Positions 17,882-27,236 of a stretch of 64,000 bases of DNA are shown here, in pieces. The stretch comes from Lachnospiraceae bacterium (GTDB taxonomy: Bacteria; Bacillota; Clostridia; Lachnospirales; Lachnospiraceae). Where the stretch lies: positions 1 to 64,000 of the forward strand of contig SFGF01000029.1 in the NCBI GenBank assembly GCA_004556655.1. Direction: 5' to 3'. The notes below the pieces were generated by a model. The model saw only the letters and a list, made by a program, of their open reading frames with translations. It made no database searches and was not told where the DNA came from. Positions within the stretch are counted from its first letter, which is position 1; every line of letters begins with the position of its first letter. The position numbers and the translations under genes were made by a program.

Positions 17882-18814
17882 ATGATTCTTACAGTGACAG
17901 CCAATGCCGCCATCGATAAACGGTATGTGGTGGAAGGTTTTGGTGTGGGAAATGTAAACAGAGTAAAATCCTGTGCGGCTACTGCAGGTGGAAAAGGGCT
18001 GAATGTATCAAGAGTTGCCCATCTTGCGGGAGAACAGGTGACAGCTACAGGTTTTCTTGGAGGGCATGCAGGAGCGTTTATTGATGAACATGTCAAATCG
18101 GAAGGAATTATCAGTGATTTTGTCTGGTGTAACGGAGAAAGCCGTACCTGCATCAATATATGGGATGAGGTAAATGAGAAACAGACCGAATTTTTGGAAC
18201 CGGGTTTTTCTGTTTCAGAATATGAACTAGATAAAATGCGATACAAATTTGACAGAATGTTGACGAAGTGTGATCTTGTAACCATATCCGGAAGTACACC
18301 GAAAGGGACAGATGCGGGTCTTTATAAAGAAATGATTCGCAAAGTAAAGAATGCAGGAAAAAAAGTGATTCTGGATACCAGCGGAAGATTGTTGGAAGAG
18401 TGCTTACAGGCACAGCCATCTATGATTAAGCCGAATATCGATGAGATTCGAATGCTTACCGGAAGACCGATGAATACCAGAGAAGCTCTGATACGCGCAG
18501 CAATAGAAATCCATGACGAGGGGATCGAGGTAGTGGTCATATCGTTGGGAGGTGACGGTTCTCTGGTGGCCTGTGAAGAAGGCGTTTATCAGGTACGGGT
18601 TCCGAAGATTCAGGCGGTGAATACCGTGGGCTGCGGCGATTCTATGATTGCGGGATTTGCGGTGGGATTTGTCAGAAATCTTCCGATCGAAGAAACCATC
18701 CGTCTTGCCAGTGCCATTTCAGCGGCCAATGCACTTCGTCTGGAGACAGGGTTTTTCCTGAAAAAAGATATGGAAAAACTATTACCGGATATTGAAATAA
18801 AGAAATTACGCTGA
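17882..18814 (+). CDS. PfkB-family hexose-phosphate kinase (1-phosphofructokinase or tagatose-6-phosphate kinase)
   Basis: A 310-residue ribokinase-fold enzyme of the FruK/LacC group: MILTVTANAAIDKRY start, the GGKGLNVSRVAHLAGE substrate block, and the PfkB signature near the end with GCGDSMIAGFAVG, which holds the catalytic Asp and anion hole. It adds a second phosphate to a ketose phosphate. Between a GatD-like dehydrogenase and a GatY-like aldolase the expected substrate is tagatose-6-phosphate. ATG 17882 uses GAGGAG at the end of the previous gene. Fructose-1-phosphate remains an alternative by family, but no fructose PTS is here. Confidence 0.87.
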   Translation: MILTVTANAAIDKRYVVEGFGVGNVNRVKSCAATAGGKGLNVSRVAHLAGEQVTATGFLGGHAGAFIDEHVKSEGIISDFVWCNGESRTCINIWDEVNEKQTEFLEPGFSVSEYELDKMRYKFDRMLTKCDLVTISGSTPKGTDAGLYKEMIRKVKNAGKKVILDTSGRLLEECLQAQPSMIKPNIDEIRMLTGRPMNTREALIRAAIEIHDEGIEVVVISLGGDGSLVACEEGVYQVRVPKIQAVNTVGCGDSMIAGFAVGFVRNLPIEETIRLASAISAANALRLETGFFLKKDMEKLLPDIEIKKLR

Positions 18815-18937
18815 ATGAAAAATTAGCGAGAGTACAGGACAGTGTGAAATAGAATAATTGGATAGTAATAGCAGAAAAACAGAATAGTAGACAAAATAGA
18901 ATCACAAAAAGTTTGAAAAGACAGGAGGAAAGAAAAG

Positions 18938-19948
18938 ATGACAAAAGTAAATCCGGAAAGTGTTCCTCAGAGAATATTGTATACAGGAGCAAAAATGCCG
19001 GCAGTAGGAATGGGAACCTTTGGTTCTGATCATGTGACGCCGGACGAGGTAGCAAAAGCAGTAGCGGGTGCCATAGAAGTTGGATATCGTTCTTTTGACT
19101 GTGCGGCATGTTATGGAAATGAAGCGAAAATAGGAGAAGTATTTGCAGATGCTTTTGCAAAGGGAACGGTAAAAAGAGAGGAATTATTTATTGCATCCAA
19201 AGTGTGGAATGATATGCATGGAGATGGAGACGTTCTGATTGCCTGTGCAAAGACGCTGAAGGATCTGCAGTTGGATTATTTGGATATGTATTATGTTCAC
19301 TGGCCATTCCCGAATTATCATGCACCGGGATGTGATGTGGATTCCAGAAACCCGGATTCCAAACCATTTTCTGTAGACCGTTTCATGAAAACATGGCGTC
19401 AGATGGAACGTCTGGTGGATATGGGGCTGACAAAGCATATCGGAATGTCTAATATGACAATACCGAAGCTGGAAGCAGTACTGCCACTGTGTCGTATCAA
19501 GCCTGCAGCTATTGAAATGGAACTTCATCCATGTTTCCAACAACCGGAATTGTTTACGTACTGCAAAGAAAAAGGGATTGAACCGGTAGGATTCTGCCCG
19601 ATCGGCTCACCGGCCCGTCCGGAAAGAGACAAAACACCGGAAGATATTACTGATATTGAACTTCCCGAGATGAAAGCAATTGCTGAAGCACATGGAGTAC
19701 ATCCGGCAGTAATCTGCATCAAATGGGCAGTACAGAGAGGTCAGACACCAATTCCTTTCTCTACAAAAGAGAAAAACTATGTGAAAAACCTTCAATGTGC
19801 AACAGAAGATCCATTGACAGAGGAAGAAATGAAAATCATGGAAGGGCTGGATAAAAACAATCGTTTGATCAAAGGACAGGTATTCCTTTGGCCGGGAGCT
19901 AATGACTGGGAAGATCTGTGGGATCTGGATGGAGTCATTACAAAATAA
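18938..19948 (+). CDS. Aldo/keto reductase
   Basis: A 336-residue NADPH-linked reductase with the complete catalytic tetrad: Asp and Tyr in SFDCAACYGNE, Lys in IASKVWND and His in YVHWPFP. The cofactor end reads IPFSTKEKNYVKNL. Members reduce aldoses or aldehydes to alcohols. It follows the kinase after 124 bases in which I see no terminator, so it probably belongs to the same transcript. In this context it might reduce galactose to galactitol or act on a pathway aldehyde; both are inference. A terminator follows. Confidence 0.88.
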   Translation: MTKVNPESVPQRILYTGAKMPAVGMGTFGSDHVTPDEVAKAVAGAIEVGYRSFDCAACYGNEAKIGEVFADAFAKGTVKREELFIASKVWNDMHGDGDVLIACAKTLKDLQLDYLDMYYVHWPFPNYHAPGCDVDSRNPDSKPFSVDRFMKTWRQMERLVDMGLTKHIGMSNMTIPKLEAVLPLCRIKPAAIEMELHPCFQQPELFTYCKEKGIEPVGFCPIGSPARPERDKTPEDITDIELPEMKAIAEAHGVHPAVICIKWAVQRGQTPIPFSTKEKNYVKNLQCATEDPLTEEEMKIMEGLDKNNRLIKGQVFLWPGANDWEDLWDLDGVITK

Positions 19949-19978
19949 AAGAATTTGCTCGTAAAAATAGTATGAAGT

Positions 19979-20028
19979 AAATAAAGTGTTCCCCTACTTT
20001 TATGTTTTTGAAGGGGAGCACTTTATTT
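19979..20028 (+). terminator. Terminator of the GatY-to-reductase operon
   Basis: AAATAAAGTGTTCCCCT pairs with AGGGGAGCACTTTATTT around a 16-base loop, ending in a T-rich tail. Confidence 0.85.
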
Positions 20029-20164
20029 GTTTCAACCCATAAAATGATGGAGTTCGTCTATGCAAAATCCCGTTTTTTTGTTACAATATAATATAGTGGA
20101 AAGAATTTCCTGAAAAATGTTTGAGGAGAGGGAGACTTTTTTCGGGTTTTATGGAGGTATTATG

Positions 20165-21787
20165 ATGTATCGTGTATTGCTGGTTGATGACGAAATACTT
20201 GTTCGAGATGCCATCAGAAAGCGTATTGATTGGGAAGGTCTTGGTTACGAATTGGCGGGCGACTGTCAGAATGGGAAAGAGGCAATTGAGTTTGTTAAAA
20301 CGCATTCGGTTGATGTGGTGCTGACAGATATCTGTATGCCTTATGTGGACGGAATGGAGTTGAGTCATTTTTTACATGACAATTATCCGGAGATCCTGAT
20401 TGTTATATTCAGCGGTTTTGGAGAGTTTGAATATGCGAAGAAAGCCATTCAGTATAATGTGAGTGAATATTTGTTAAAGCCTGTGACTGCTGTGGAATTG
20501 TCGGAGGTACTTGTCAATATGAGAAAGAAACTGGAGTCTGCCAGAAAAGAAGAGCAGAAGATTCAGCATTTGACAAAAGTGTCCAAGGAATATCAGAAAA
20601 ATGAACAGATGATCCGTTCCCAGGCAATTTCTTCCCTTGTCACATGTTCAAAAGATATGGGAGAATGTGTACAAAATCTGAATAATATGGGGATTTCGCT
20701 GGATGCGTCGGATTATCGGGTAGCGGTACTGAGTATTGATCTGTATTCCGAGCTATATGAGCAGAATATAGAACAAAGGCAGGAAAGTGCTCTGATGGCT
20801 TTTGTTGTCTACAATATCAGTGATGAGATCGTCGGTAATTATGATGCCGGCATTGCTTATCAGGAATCCAATAATAAGACAGGAATCCTGTTTAAAACAA
20901 ATCGACCAAGAGAATTCTGTACTACGGTTCGAAAAATCTGTTATGAGATAAAGGAAAAAATATATGAAGCCATGAAGCTGGAAATATCGATTGCCGTAGG
21001 TCCTTATGTAAAAAAACTGGAGGAACTGCATTTTTCTTATGACCGCGCAAATGAAGTACTCAGTTATCGGTATCTTCTGGGCGGCAATCTACTGCTTGAT
21101 CTTGAAAATGATGATGATTTTGAGCGAGATATTTCCTTATACAATGAACTTTTGGCCATGTCAGAAGCAGTTCGTAAAAATCAGAGACAGGAACTGGACA
21201 GAATTCTGATCAAGATTCGAAATAAAATAGTCGAGAGCCGGGTGAACAAAAGCAGAGCTTGTCTGTATATGCAGCAGGTTGTCAGGACTTTAAGTGAACT
21301 GGTGGAAAAGGTACATCCGGACCCACGAAAGATTCAGGAAGAACGAAACCAGCTTCTGGGGAAAATATCTGAGAAAAAGACGTTTCAGAAAGCATTTGAT
21401 GTGGTGGTTCGTTATGCGGAAGGTGTTTATGATTATCTGAAAATGGAAAACAGTTCATCAGGTAAACGTCAGGCTATGGAAGCTGTGGAATATATAAAAG
21501 AAAATTATGCAGATCCCGATCTGAATTTGAATGGGATCTGTGCACATCTGGGGATCAGTACCAGTCATTTCAGTTCCATATTTAAGGAAGAGACAGGAGA
21601 GACTTTTATGGAGTTCCTGATCCGGATTCGGATGGACAAAGCAAAAGATCTTCTGGAACATACTTCACTTAAAAACTATGAGATTGCGGAAAGAGTTGGT
21701 TTTGCCGATCCGCATTATTTTGGTATTTCATTTAAGAAAATGACCGGGAAGACACCAACGGAATATGCAAAGGGGAAACGCCGATGA
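20165..21787 (+). CDS. YesN-type response regulator, receiver plus AraC domain
   Basis: A 540-residue regulator. The receiver domain has D8-D9, phosphoacceptor D55 in LTDICMPY and the YLLKPV loop. The C-terminal hundred residues are an AraC pair of helix-turn-helices (GISTSHFSSIFKEETGETF and FADPHYFGISFKKMTGKTP). ATG 20165 lies seven bases after GGAGG; earlier in-frame ATGs at 20162 and 20117 fit less well. The kinase gene overlaps its stop by four bases, so both are made together. It probably activates the importer and rhamnose genes that follow. A TATAAT at 20087-20092 with a poor -35 box may be its promoter. Confidence 0.93.
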   Translation: MYRVLLVDDEILVRDAIRKRIDWEGLGYELAGDCQNGKEAIEFVKTHSVDVVLTDICMPYVDGMELSHFLHDNYPEILIVIFSGFGEFEYAKKAIQYNVSEYLLKPVTAVELSEVLVNMRKKLESARKEEQKIQHLTKVSKEYQKNEQMIRSQAISSLVTCSKDMGECVQNLNNMGISLDASDYRVAVLSIDLYSELYEQNIEQRQESALMAFVVYNISDEIVGNYDAGIAYQESNNKTGILFKTNRPREFCTTVRKICYEIKEKIYEAMKLEISIAVGPYVKKLEELHFSYDRANEVLSYRYLLGGNLLLDLENDDDFERDISLYNELLAMSEAVRKNQRQELDRILIKIRNKIVESRVNKSRACLYMQQVVRTLSELVEKVHPDPRKIQEERNQLLGKISEKKTFQKAFDVVVRYAEGVYDYLKMENSSSGKRQAMEAVEYIKENYADPDLNLNGICAHLGISTSHFSSIFKEETGETFMEFLIRIRMDKAKDLLEHTSLKNYEIAERVGFADPHYFGISFKKMTGKTPTEYAKGKRR

Positions 21788-23580
21788 ATAAAAACAGACA
21801 TGCCGGAGTGCTTTTGGGAAAATTCCGGAGCATACAGAATGCCATTTTTCTGGTAATGGCTCTGCTTGTTCTTTCTGCAATCGGTATCGTGACTGTGATT
21901 TCTTTGAACTTTACCAGAACTTCTATTTATGAGAATACGATTACATATACCCGTCAGCTGACCGGGCAGGTAAACAGCGATATAGATTCTTATATTAATT
22001 ATATGGAAAATATTTCGTCTATGCTTGCTGAAAATTCGGATGTACAGAAATTTCTGTTTGGATCCGGTATTCAGGCGGAGGAAGCGGGGGAACAGTTAAT
22101 GTCACAGTTTGCTACGGTGTTGAACAGTCGGTCAGACATTTACAATCTGGGAATTCTTCAGGCGAATGGAAAAGCTCTTTTCAACAAGGGAAACAGTTAC
22201 ATTAATTCTTATGTGGATATCAGTCAGCTGGCATGGTATAAGGAAGCAGTGGAGAATAAAGATTCTATTTGTCTTTCTTCTGCCCATGTTCAGCATGTCA
22301 TCAGCGGGGAGCGCCCGTGGGTAATTACTCTGAGCCGCTACATACCTGATCAGACAGGAAAAAAAGAGGGTGGTGTACTTTTTGTGGATTTGAACTACAG
22401 TGCGATTCGAAAATTGTGCGATGACAGCAGTGTAGGAAAAAAGGGATATATTTTTATCATTGATAAAGAAGGCAATATTGTGTACCATCCACAGCAGCAA
22501 CAGCTTTATAACGAACTGCAGACAGAGAATATTGAGGAAGTAATGAATTGTACGTCAGATTATCTGGAACTGGGGAAAGGTGATTCTAAAAAACTGTATA
22601 CGGTTTCCAGATCCGAGAAGACGGGCTGGACGGTAGTAAGCTGCTCTTATACTTCGGAACTTTTAAAAAGATCGAATCAGGCGCAGGAATTGTATATGCT
22701 GATGGCAGTGATTCTTGTGGCGGTTGCCTTGATTATATCAAGTATCGTATCGAAGGGCATTACCCGTCCGATCCATAAGCTGCAGTCCTCTATGGCACTG
22801 ATCCAGGAGGGTGATTTCCAGGCTGGAAATGTGGAAGTGGATTCACGCAACGAAATTGGAAGTCTGACGGAGACTTTCAATGTTATGACACAGAAAATTC
22901 AGGAACTGATGGTGCAGATTATTGAAGAACAGCAGGCTAAAAGAAAAAGTGAGCTGAAAGCACTGCAGTCGCAGATCAATCCGCATTTTTTGTATAATAC
23001 ACTTGATTCTATCATCTGGATGGCAGAAGAAGGAAAGAACGAAGAAGTTGTAGTAATGACCGCTTCTCTTGCAAAATTATTTCGTCAGATCATCAGTAAT
23101 GAAGAGGAGGAAATTTCTATTTTCCAGGAGGTGGAATATTGCAGAAATTATCTTATCATTCAGAAAATGCGTTATAAAGACAAACTGGAATTTGAGATTG
23201 ATCTGGATCCGGATATTAAGGGCGAAAAAATCATCAAGCTGGTTCTTCAGCCTCTGATAGAAAATGCTATTTATCATGGCCTGAAATATAAAGAGAGCAA
23301 AGGAATGCTTATACTGAAAGGCTATGGGCTGGAGGATGACATTATATTTGAAATCATAGATAACGGTGTGGGTATGGATCAGGATACCATGGAACACATT
23401 TTTGAACGCCATAAAGTGAATTATCGTTCAAACGGCGTAGGTGTGTACAATGTGGAACGAAGGATCCGGCTGTCTTATGGTCAGGAATACGGAATCTCAT
23501 ACAAGAGCAAATTAGGTGAAGGAACGGTTGCAACAGTGAAGATACCGAAAGAGCGGAGGGATGTTCATGAAAAAGCATAA
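21784..23580 (+). CDS. YesM/LytS-type sensor histidine kinase
   Basis: A 598-residue membrane kinase. A first helix near 20-45 and a second near 300-320 flank an extracellular sensor region of Cache type. A HAMP linker follows (SKGITRPIHKLQ), then the His_kinase domain with H401 in QINPHFLYNTLDS, and a GHKL ATPase with LIENAIYHGLKY and DNGVGM. ATG 21784 overlaps the regulator stop codon. The 3' end overlaps the anchored binding protein gene, giving a three-gene sensory unit. Confidence 0.94.
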   Translation: MNKNRHAGVLLGKFRSIQNAIFLVMALLVLSAIGIVTVISLNFTRTSIYENTITYTRQLTGQVNSDIDSYINYMENISSMLAENSDVQKFLFGSGIQAEEAGEQLMSQFATVLNSRSDIYNLGILQANGKALFNKGNSYINSYVDISQLAWYKEAVENKDSICLSSAHVQHVISGERPWVITLSRYIPDQTGKKEGGVLFVDLNYSAIRKLCDDSSVGKKGYIFIIDKEGNIVYHPQQQQLYNELQTENIEEVMNCTSDYLELGKGDSKKLYTVSRSEKTGWTVVSCSYTSELLKRSNQAQELYMLMAVILVAVALIISSIVSKGITRPIHKLQSSMALIQEGDFQAGNVEVDSRNEIGSLTETFNVMTQKIQELMVQIIEEQQAKRKSELKALQSQINPHFLYNTLDSIIWMAEEGKNEEVVVMTASLAKLFRQIISNEEEEISIFQEVEYCRNYLIIQKMRYKDKLEFEIDLDPDIKGEKIIKLVLQPLIENAIYHGLKYKESKGMLILKGYGLEDDIIFEIIDNGVGMDQDTMEHIFERHKVNYRSNGVGVYNVERRIRLSYGQEYGISYKSKLGEGTVATVKIPKERRDVHEKA

Positions 23581-24550
23581 AGGATGGATTGTTCTGATTT
23601 TTATGATGATTCTTGCCTTATCGGTTGTGGGAATATATGGATACAGGCGTCAGATAAAGGAGAGTAAAGAAATTACTCTTGTATATATTCCCAAAATTAT
23701 TGATGAAACCAATGATTTCTGGACTACATTAATAGCAGGCGCTAATACTGCGGCAGAAGAATATGGTGCTGTTCTTGAGGTAAAAGCGCCTGAATCTGAG
23801 ACGGACTATGAGGGACAGAATGCATATCTGAAAGAAATTCTGGAAAGAGAGGAAAAACCGGATGCACTTCTGATTTCTCCGGTCAGTTATACACAGAGTA
23901 CGGAACTTCTGAAAGAGATTAAAGCACAAGGTATCCGCCTGGTGATGATTGACTCCAATATTGATGAAAATATTGAAGACATTCAGGTGTCTACAGATAA
24001 TCTGGAAGCAGGAAAAAAACTGGGAGAATATGCAGCATCCCTTCTTGAAGAAGGAAAAAAAGTTGCAGTTGTTGGACACGTGGAAGGGTCTTCGACAGCT
24101 ATTGAGAGAGAACAGGGTTTCCGGGAAGGTCTGGGAGATAAGGCGGACGCATTTACAGAAGTGGTATATTGTGGTTCTCAATATGAGAAAGCGTATGAAC
24201 TTGCTGCAGAATTGATGGAGAAATATCCTGATCTTGGAGTGATTGCAGGACTAAATGAATACTCCGCCCGGGGTGCAGCAAGAGCCGTGCGGGATGCGGG
24301 AGCTCAGGATCAGATCAGTATGGTCGGAATCGACAGTTCACAGGAAGAAATCAATTTGATGGAACAGGGTATCTTTAAAGGATTTGTGATCCAGAAACCT
24401 TTTAAGATGGGATATCTTGGAGTTAAATATACGATTGAGATGCTGAAAGGCGAAGAAGTTCCCCGGCAGGTAGACGCAGGAAGTGAACTGGTCACCCCCG
24501 AAAACATGTACACCGGAGAAAACGAAAAACTCTTGTTTCCGTTCAAATAA
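23567..24550 (+). CDS. Membrane-anchored periplasmic-binding-protein-like sensor component (RbsB fold)
   Basis: A 327-residue protein with one N-terminal hydrophobic helix (WIVLIFMMILALSVVGIYGY) and no lipobox Cys, followed by a Peripla_BP_4 domain: ITLVYIPKI, LISPVSYTQS, GIRLVMIDSN, VAVVGHVEGS and SMVGIDSSQEE. It is therefore tethered by its uncleaved or signal helix on the outside of the cell. ATG 23567 is chosen because CGGAGGG lies seven bases before it; the gene overlaps the kinase by 14 bases. Coupling to the kinase suggests it senses the sugar and talks to the kinase, while the lipoprotein at 29902 serves transport. Confidence 0.85.
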   Translation: MKKHKGWIVLIFMMILALSVVGIYGYRRQIKESKEITLVYIPKIIDETNDFWTTLIAGANTAAEEYGAVLEVKAPESETDYEGQNAYLKEILEREEKPDALLISPVSYTQSTELLKEIKAQGIRLVMIDSNIDENIEDIQVSTDNLEAGKKLGEYAASLLEEGKKVAVVGHVEGSSTAIEREQGFREGLGDKADAFTEVVYCGSQYEKAYELAAELMEKYPDLGVIAGLNEYSARGAARAVRDAGAQDQISMVGIDSSQEEINLMEQGIFKGFVIQKPFKMGYLGVKYTIEMLKGEEVPRQVDAGSELVTPENMYTGENEKLLFPFK

Positions 24551-24592
24551 ATTTAACCGTAAATTTTTAACCTTTTTTTAGAAAATATTCCA

Positions 24593-24626
24593 TTCAACTA
24601 TTCATAATTTAGACATATACTATTCA
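24593..24626 (+). promoter_or_regulatory. Candidate activator-dependent promoter of the rhamnose-type importer
   Basis: TATACT at 24616-24621 has only TTCAAC at -35 spacing. CTATTCA occurs at 24598 and again at 24620, 22 bases apart on the same face of the helix, each followed shortly by TAAT. Direct repeats of about two helical turns suit AraC-type proteins, here the regulator at 20165. The second repeat overlaps the proposed -10, so the exact promoter is uncertain. Confidence 0.4.
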
Positions 24627-24692
24627 CATAATCCATGAATGTGGAGTGAAAAGACCCAAAACGATAAACGGGCGGAAATGGAAGGTGGAGAG

Positions 24693-26186
24693 ATGGGTGA
24701 TGTAATCCTGACAATGAAGGGCATAGATAAGTCCTTCCCTGGTGTACATGCACTTGACCACGTAAATCTGGAGATCCGCAAGGGTGAAGTTCATGCTCTT
24801 ATGGGGGAGAATGGAGCTGGTAAATCTACTCTGATGAAAGTCCTGACGGGAATCTATAGTAAGGATTCCGGAACCATTACCTTTGAAGGAAAGGAAGTAG
24901 AATTTTCCAATCCAAGAGAAGCACAGGATGCCGGAATCGTGATCGTACATCAGGAACTGAACATGATGAATCATCTGACAGTTGCACAGAATATTTTTAT
25001 CGGTCGTGAGATGATGAACGGTAAGCTGATCAATGATGCAAAGATGAACAGGGAAGCAGCAAAATTGTTTGAGCAGCTCAACATCGAAATTGATCCTACA
25101 GAAAAGATGGGAAATCTTACAGTAGGAAAACAGCAGATGTGTGAGATTGCGAAAGCCATATCCCATGAAGCGAAAGTTATTATCTTTGATGAACCATCAG
25201 CAGCCCTGACAGAATCCGAGATTGAGGAACTGTTTAAAATCATTCGGGATCTGCGCCAGAGAGGAATGGGAATTGTATATATTTCCCATCGTATGGATGA
25301 GATCAAGGTGATTACGGATCGTGTAACAGTAATGCGTGATGGTGGTTATGTGGGAACGCTGATCACGAAAGAATCAACCAAGGATGATATCATTAAAATG
25401 ATGGTTGGTCGTGTCATCTATGAAGATCCCAAGACGGAGAGTAATGTGCCGAAGGATGCACCTGTGGTGCTGAAAGTGGAACATTTGAATGCCGGGAAAA
25501 TGGTCAGAGATGTGAGCTTCGAGTTACATAAAGGAGAAATCCTTGGTTTTTCCGGTCTGATGGGTGCAGGAAGAACAGAGACGGCGAGAGCACTGTTCGG
25601 AGCAGACCCTAAGGATGGCGGAGAAATCTATGTAAACGGCACAAAAGTGGATATTAAAAATCCGATGGATGCAGTAAAATGTGGAATCGGATATCTGTCA
25701 GAAGACCGGAAACGTTATGGAATCGTTGTACAGAAAAGTGTAGCTGAGAATTCCACGATGGCTGCTTTGGATGATTACATGAGTGGAATTTTTATCAACA
25801 AGAAGAAAGAAAATGAAGTTGCACAAAAGTATGTAAAACAGCTGAAAACGAAAACTCCGGGTGTGGATCAGCTGGTAGTGAATCTGTCAGGTGGAAATCA
25901 GCAGAAAGTTGTTATTGCAAAATGGCTGATAAGAAACTGTGATATTCTTATCTTTGATGAACCGACCCGAGGAATTGACGTTGGAGCGAAAAGCGAGATT
26001 TACCAATTAATGAATGAACTGGTTGCAGAAGGAAAGTCAATCATTATGATTTCCTCTGAGATGACAGAAATATTAAGAATGAGTGACCGCATTGTGATAA
26101 TGTGTGAGGGAAGAAAGACAGGAGAACTGGATATCTCCGAAGCAACTCAGGAAAACATTATGCATGCTGCGACACTTAGAGAGTAG
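24693..26186 (+). CDS. Sugar ABC transporter ATPase 1, RbsA/MglA type (two fused nucleotide-binding domains)
   Basis: A 497-residue double ATPase of the CUT2 class. The first domain has Walker A GENGAGKST, signature TVGKQQM and Walker B VIIFDEPSAAL. The second has the shortened Walker A GLMGAGRTE usual for the family, then LSGGNQQK and ILIFDEPTRGID. It powers sugar uptake. Earlier ATGs at 24639 and 24678 are in frame, but starting at ATG 24693 gives the same length as its twin at 27237 and the same upstream AAGGTG site. It is about 94-95% identical in protein to that twin. Confidence 0.93.
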   Translation: MGDVILTMKGIDKSFPGVHALDHVNLEIRKGEVHALMGENGAGKSTLMKVLTGIYSKDSGTITFEGKEVEFSNPREAQDAGIVIVHQELNMMNHLTVAQNIFIGREMMNGKLINDAKMNREAAKLFEQLNIEIDPTEKMGNLTVGKQQMCEIAKAISHEAKVIIFDEPSAALTESEIEELFKIIRDLRQRGMGIVYISHRMDEIKVITDRVTVMRDGGYVGTLITKESTKDDIIKMMVGRVIYEDPKTESNVPKDAPVVLKVEHLNAGKMVRDVSFELHKGEILGFSGLMGAGRTETARALFGADPKDGGEIYVNGTKVDIKNPMDAVKCGIGYLSEDRKRYGIVVQKSVAENSTMAALDDYMSGIFINKKKENEVAQKYVKQLKTKTPGVDQLVVNLSGGNQQKVVIAKWLIRNCDILIFDEPTRGIDVGAKSEIYQLMNELVAEGKSIIMISSEMTEILRMSDRIVIMCEGRKTGELDISEATQENIMHAATLRE

Positions 26187-26199
26187 GAGGAAGAAAAAC

Positions 26200-27180
26200 G
26201 TGGAAAAAATTAAAAACAATGCGTTTGTCAAGAAAATCGGTTTTAACCGGTTGGTGCTTACAGGAGTTTTGATTCTGATGTATATTGCGTTTGCGATTCT
26301 GGAACCTACGTTCCTGAAGTATAACAGAATCCTGAGTGCATTAAACTATGCATATTTCCTTGGCTTCCTGGCACTGGGTGTAACATTTGTTATTGCGACG
26401 GGAGGAATCGATTTCTCCATCGGTACGGTAATGTTCTGTTCCGCTTTGATCGGCGGTCAGCTCCTTACTGTAAAAGGATGGCCGATGGCTGTAGCACTGA
26501 TCGTCAGCATACTGGTAGGTACCTGTTTTGGTATCCTGAACGGTTTCATGGTAGCATATATGGGAATGCCTTCCTTTATTACATCCATGGCGAGTATGCT
26601 TTTATCCAAAGGTCTCGGTTCTGTATTTACAGGAACACAGTCCGTAAGCTGGCCACAGGCTGCTCAGGGCGGATGGTTCAGAAAACTTGTAAAAATCAGT
26701 GTGAACGGTACTCAGATTCCTACAGGTTTGATTTGCTTTATTGTTGTAGCTGTCATTTGTGCGATTATTTTGAATAAAACAAAAATCGGACGTTATATTC
26801 TTTGCCTGGGAAGTAATAAAGAAGCAGTTCGTCTTTCCGGTGTTGATGTTAAGAAATGGGAGTTTCTGGCATTTGTAATCTGCGGAACACTTGCAGGTAT
26901 TGCGGCAATTTTCTTTGTAGGCGCTTATTCAACCGTTCAGCCGGGTCTTGGCGATACATATAACAATGATGCAATCGCAAGCTGTGTTATGGGAGGAACT
27001 TCCATGTCCGGTGGTCTTGCATCCATCGGAGGAACCTTCATCGGTGTTATGATTATTTCTCTGCTTCAGGAAGGAATTCTGGCTATGGGATTCCAGAAAG
27101 ACTGGCAGTATGTAATTACCGGTCTGATTGTTATCGTAGCAGTTTATGCGGATGTTCGAAGCCGTCAGAGAAAGAATTAA
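26200..27180 (+). CDS. Sugar ABC transporter permease 1, RbsC type, GTG start
   Basis: A 326-residue CUT2 permease with eight to ten hydrophobic segments. The BPD_transp_2 hallmark regions are ALGVTFVIATGGIDFSIGTV, GILNGFMVAYMGMPSFI, GSNKEAVRLSGVDV and GGTSMSGGLASIGGTFIG. The start is GTG 26200, nine bases after AGGAGG; the reading frame continues upstream into the ATPase gene without a ribosome site. It is about 40% identical by eye to the second permease at 28746, far less alike than the two ATPases. Confidence 0.92.
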   Translation: MEKIKNNAFVKKIGFNRLVLTGVLILMYIAFAILEPTFLKYNRILSALNYAYFLGFLALGVTFVIATGGIDFSIGTVMFCSALIGGQLLTVKGWPMAVALIVSILVGTCFGILNGFMVAYMGMPSFITSMASMLLSKGLGSVFTGTQSVSWPQAAQGGWFRKLVKISVNGTQIPTGLICFIVVAVICAIILNKTKIGRYILCLGSNKEAVRLSGVDVKKWEFLAFVICGTLAGIAAIFFVGAYSTVQPGLGDTYNNDAIASCVMGGTSMSGGLASIGGTFIGVMIISLLQEGILAMGFQKDWQYVITGLIVIVAVYADVRSRQRKN

Positions 27181-27236
27181 TCATAGCAGTGTATTTGTTA
27201 AAGTGTTAAGGAATGGAAAGGATAGAAGGTGAAGAC

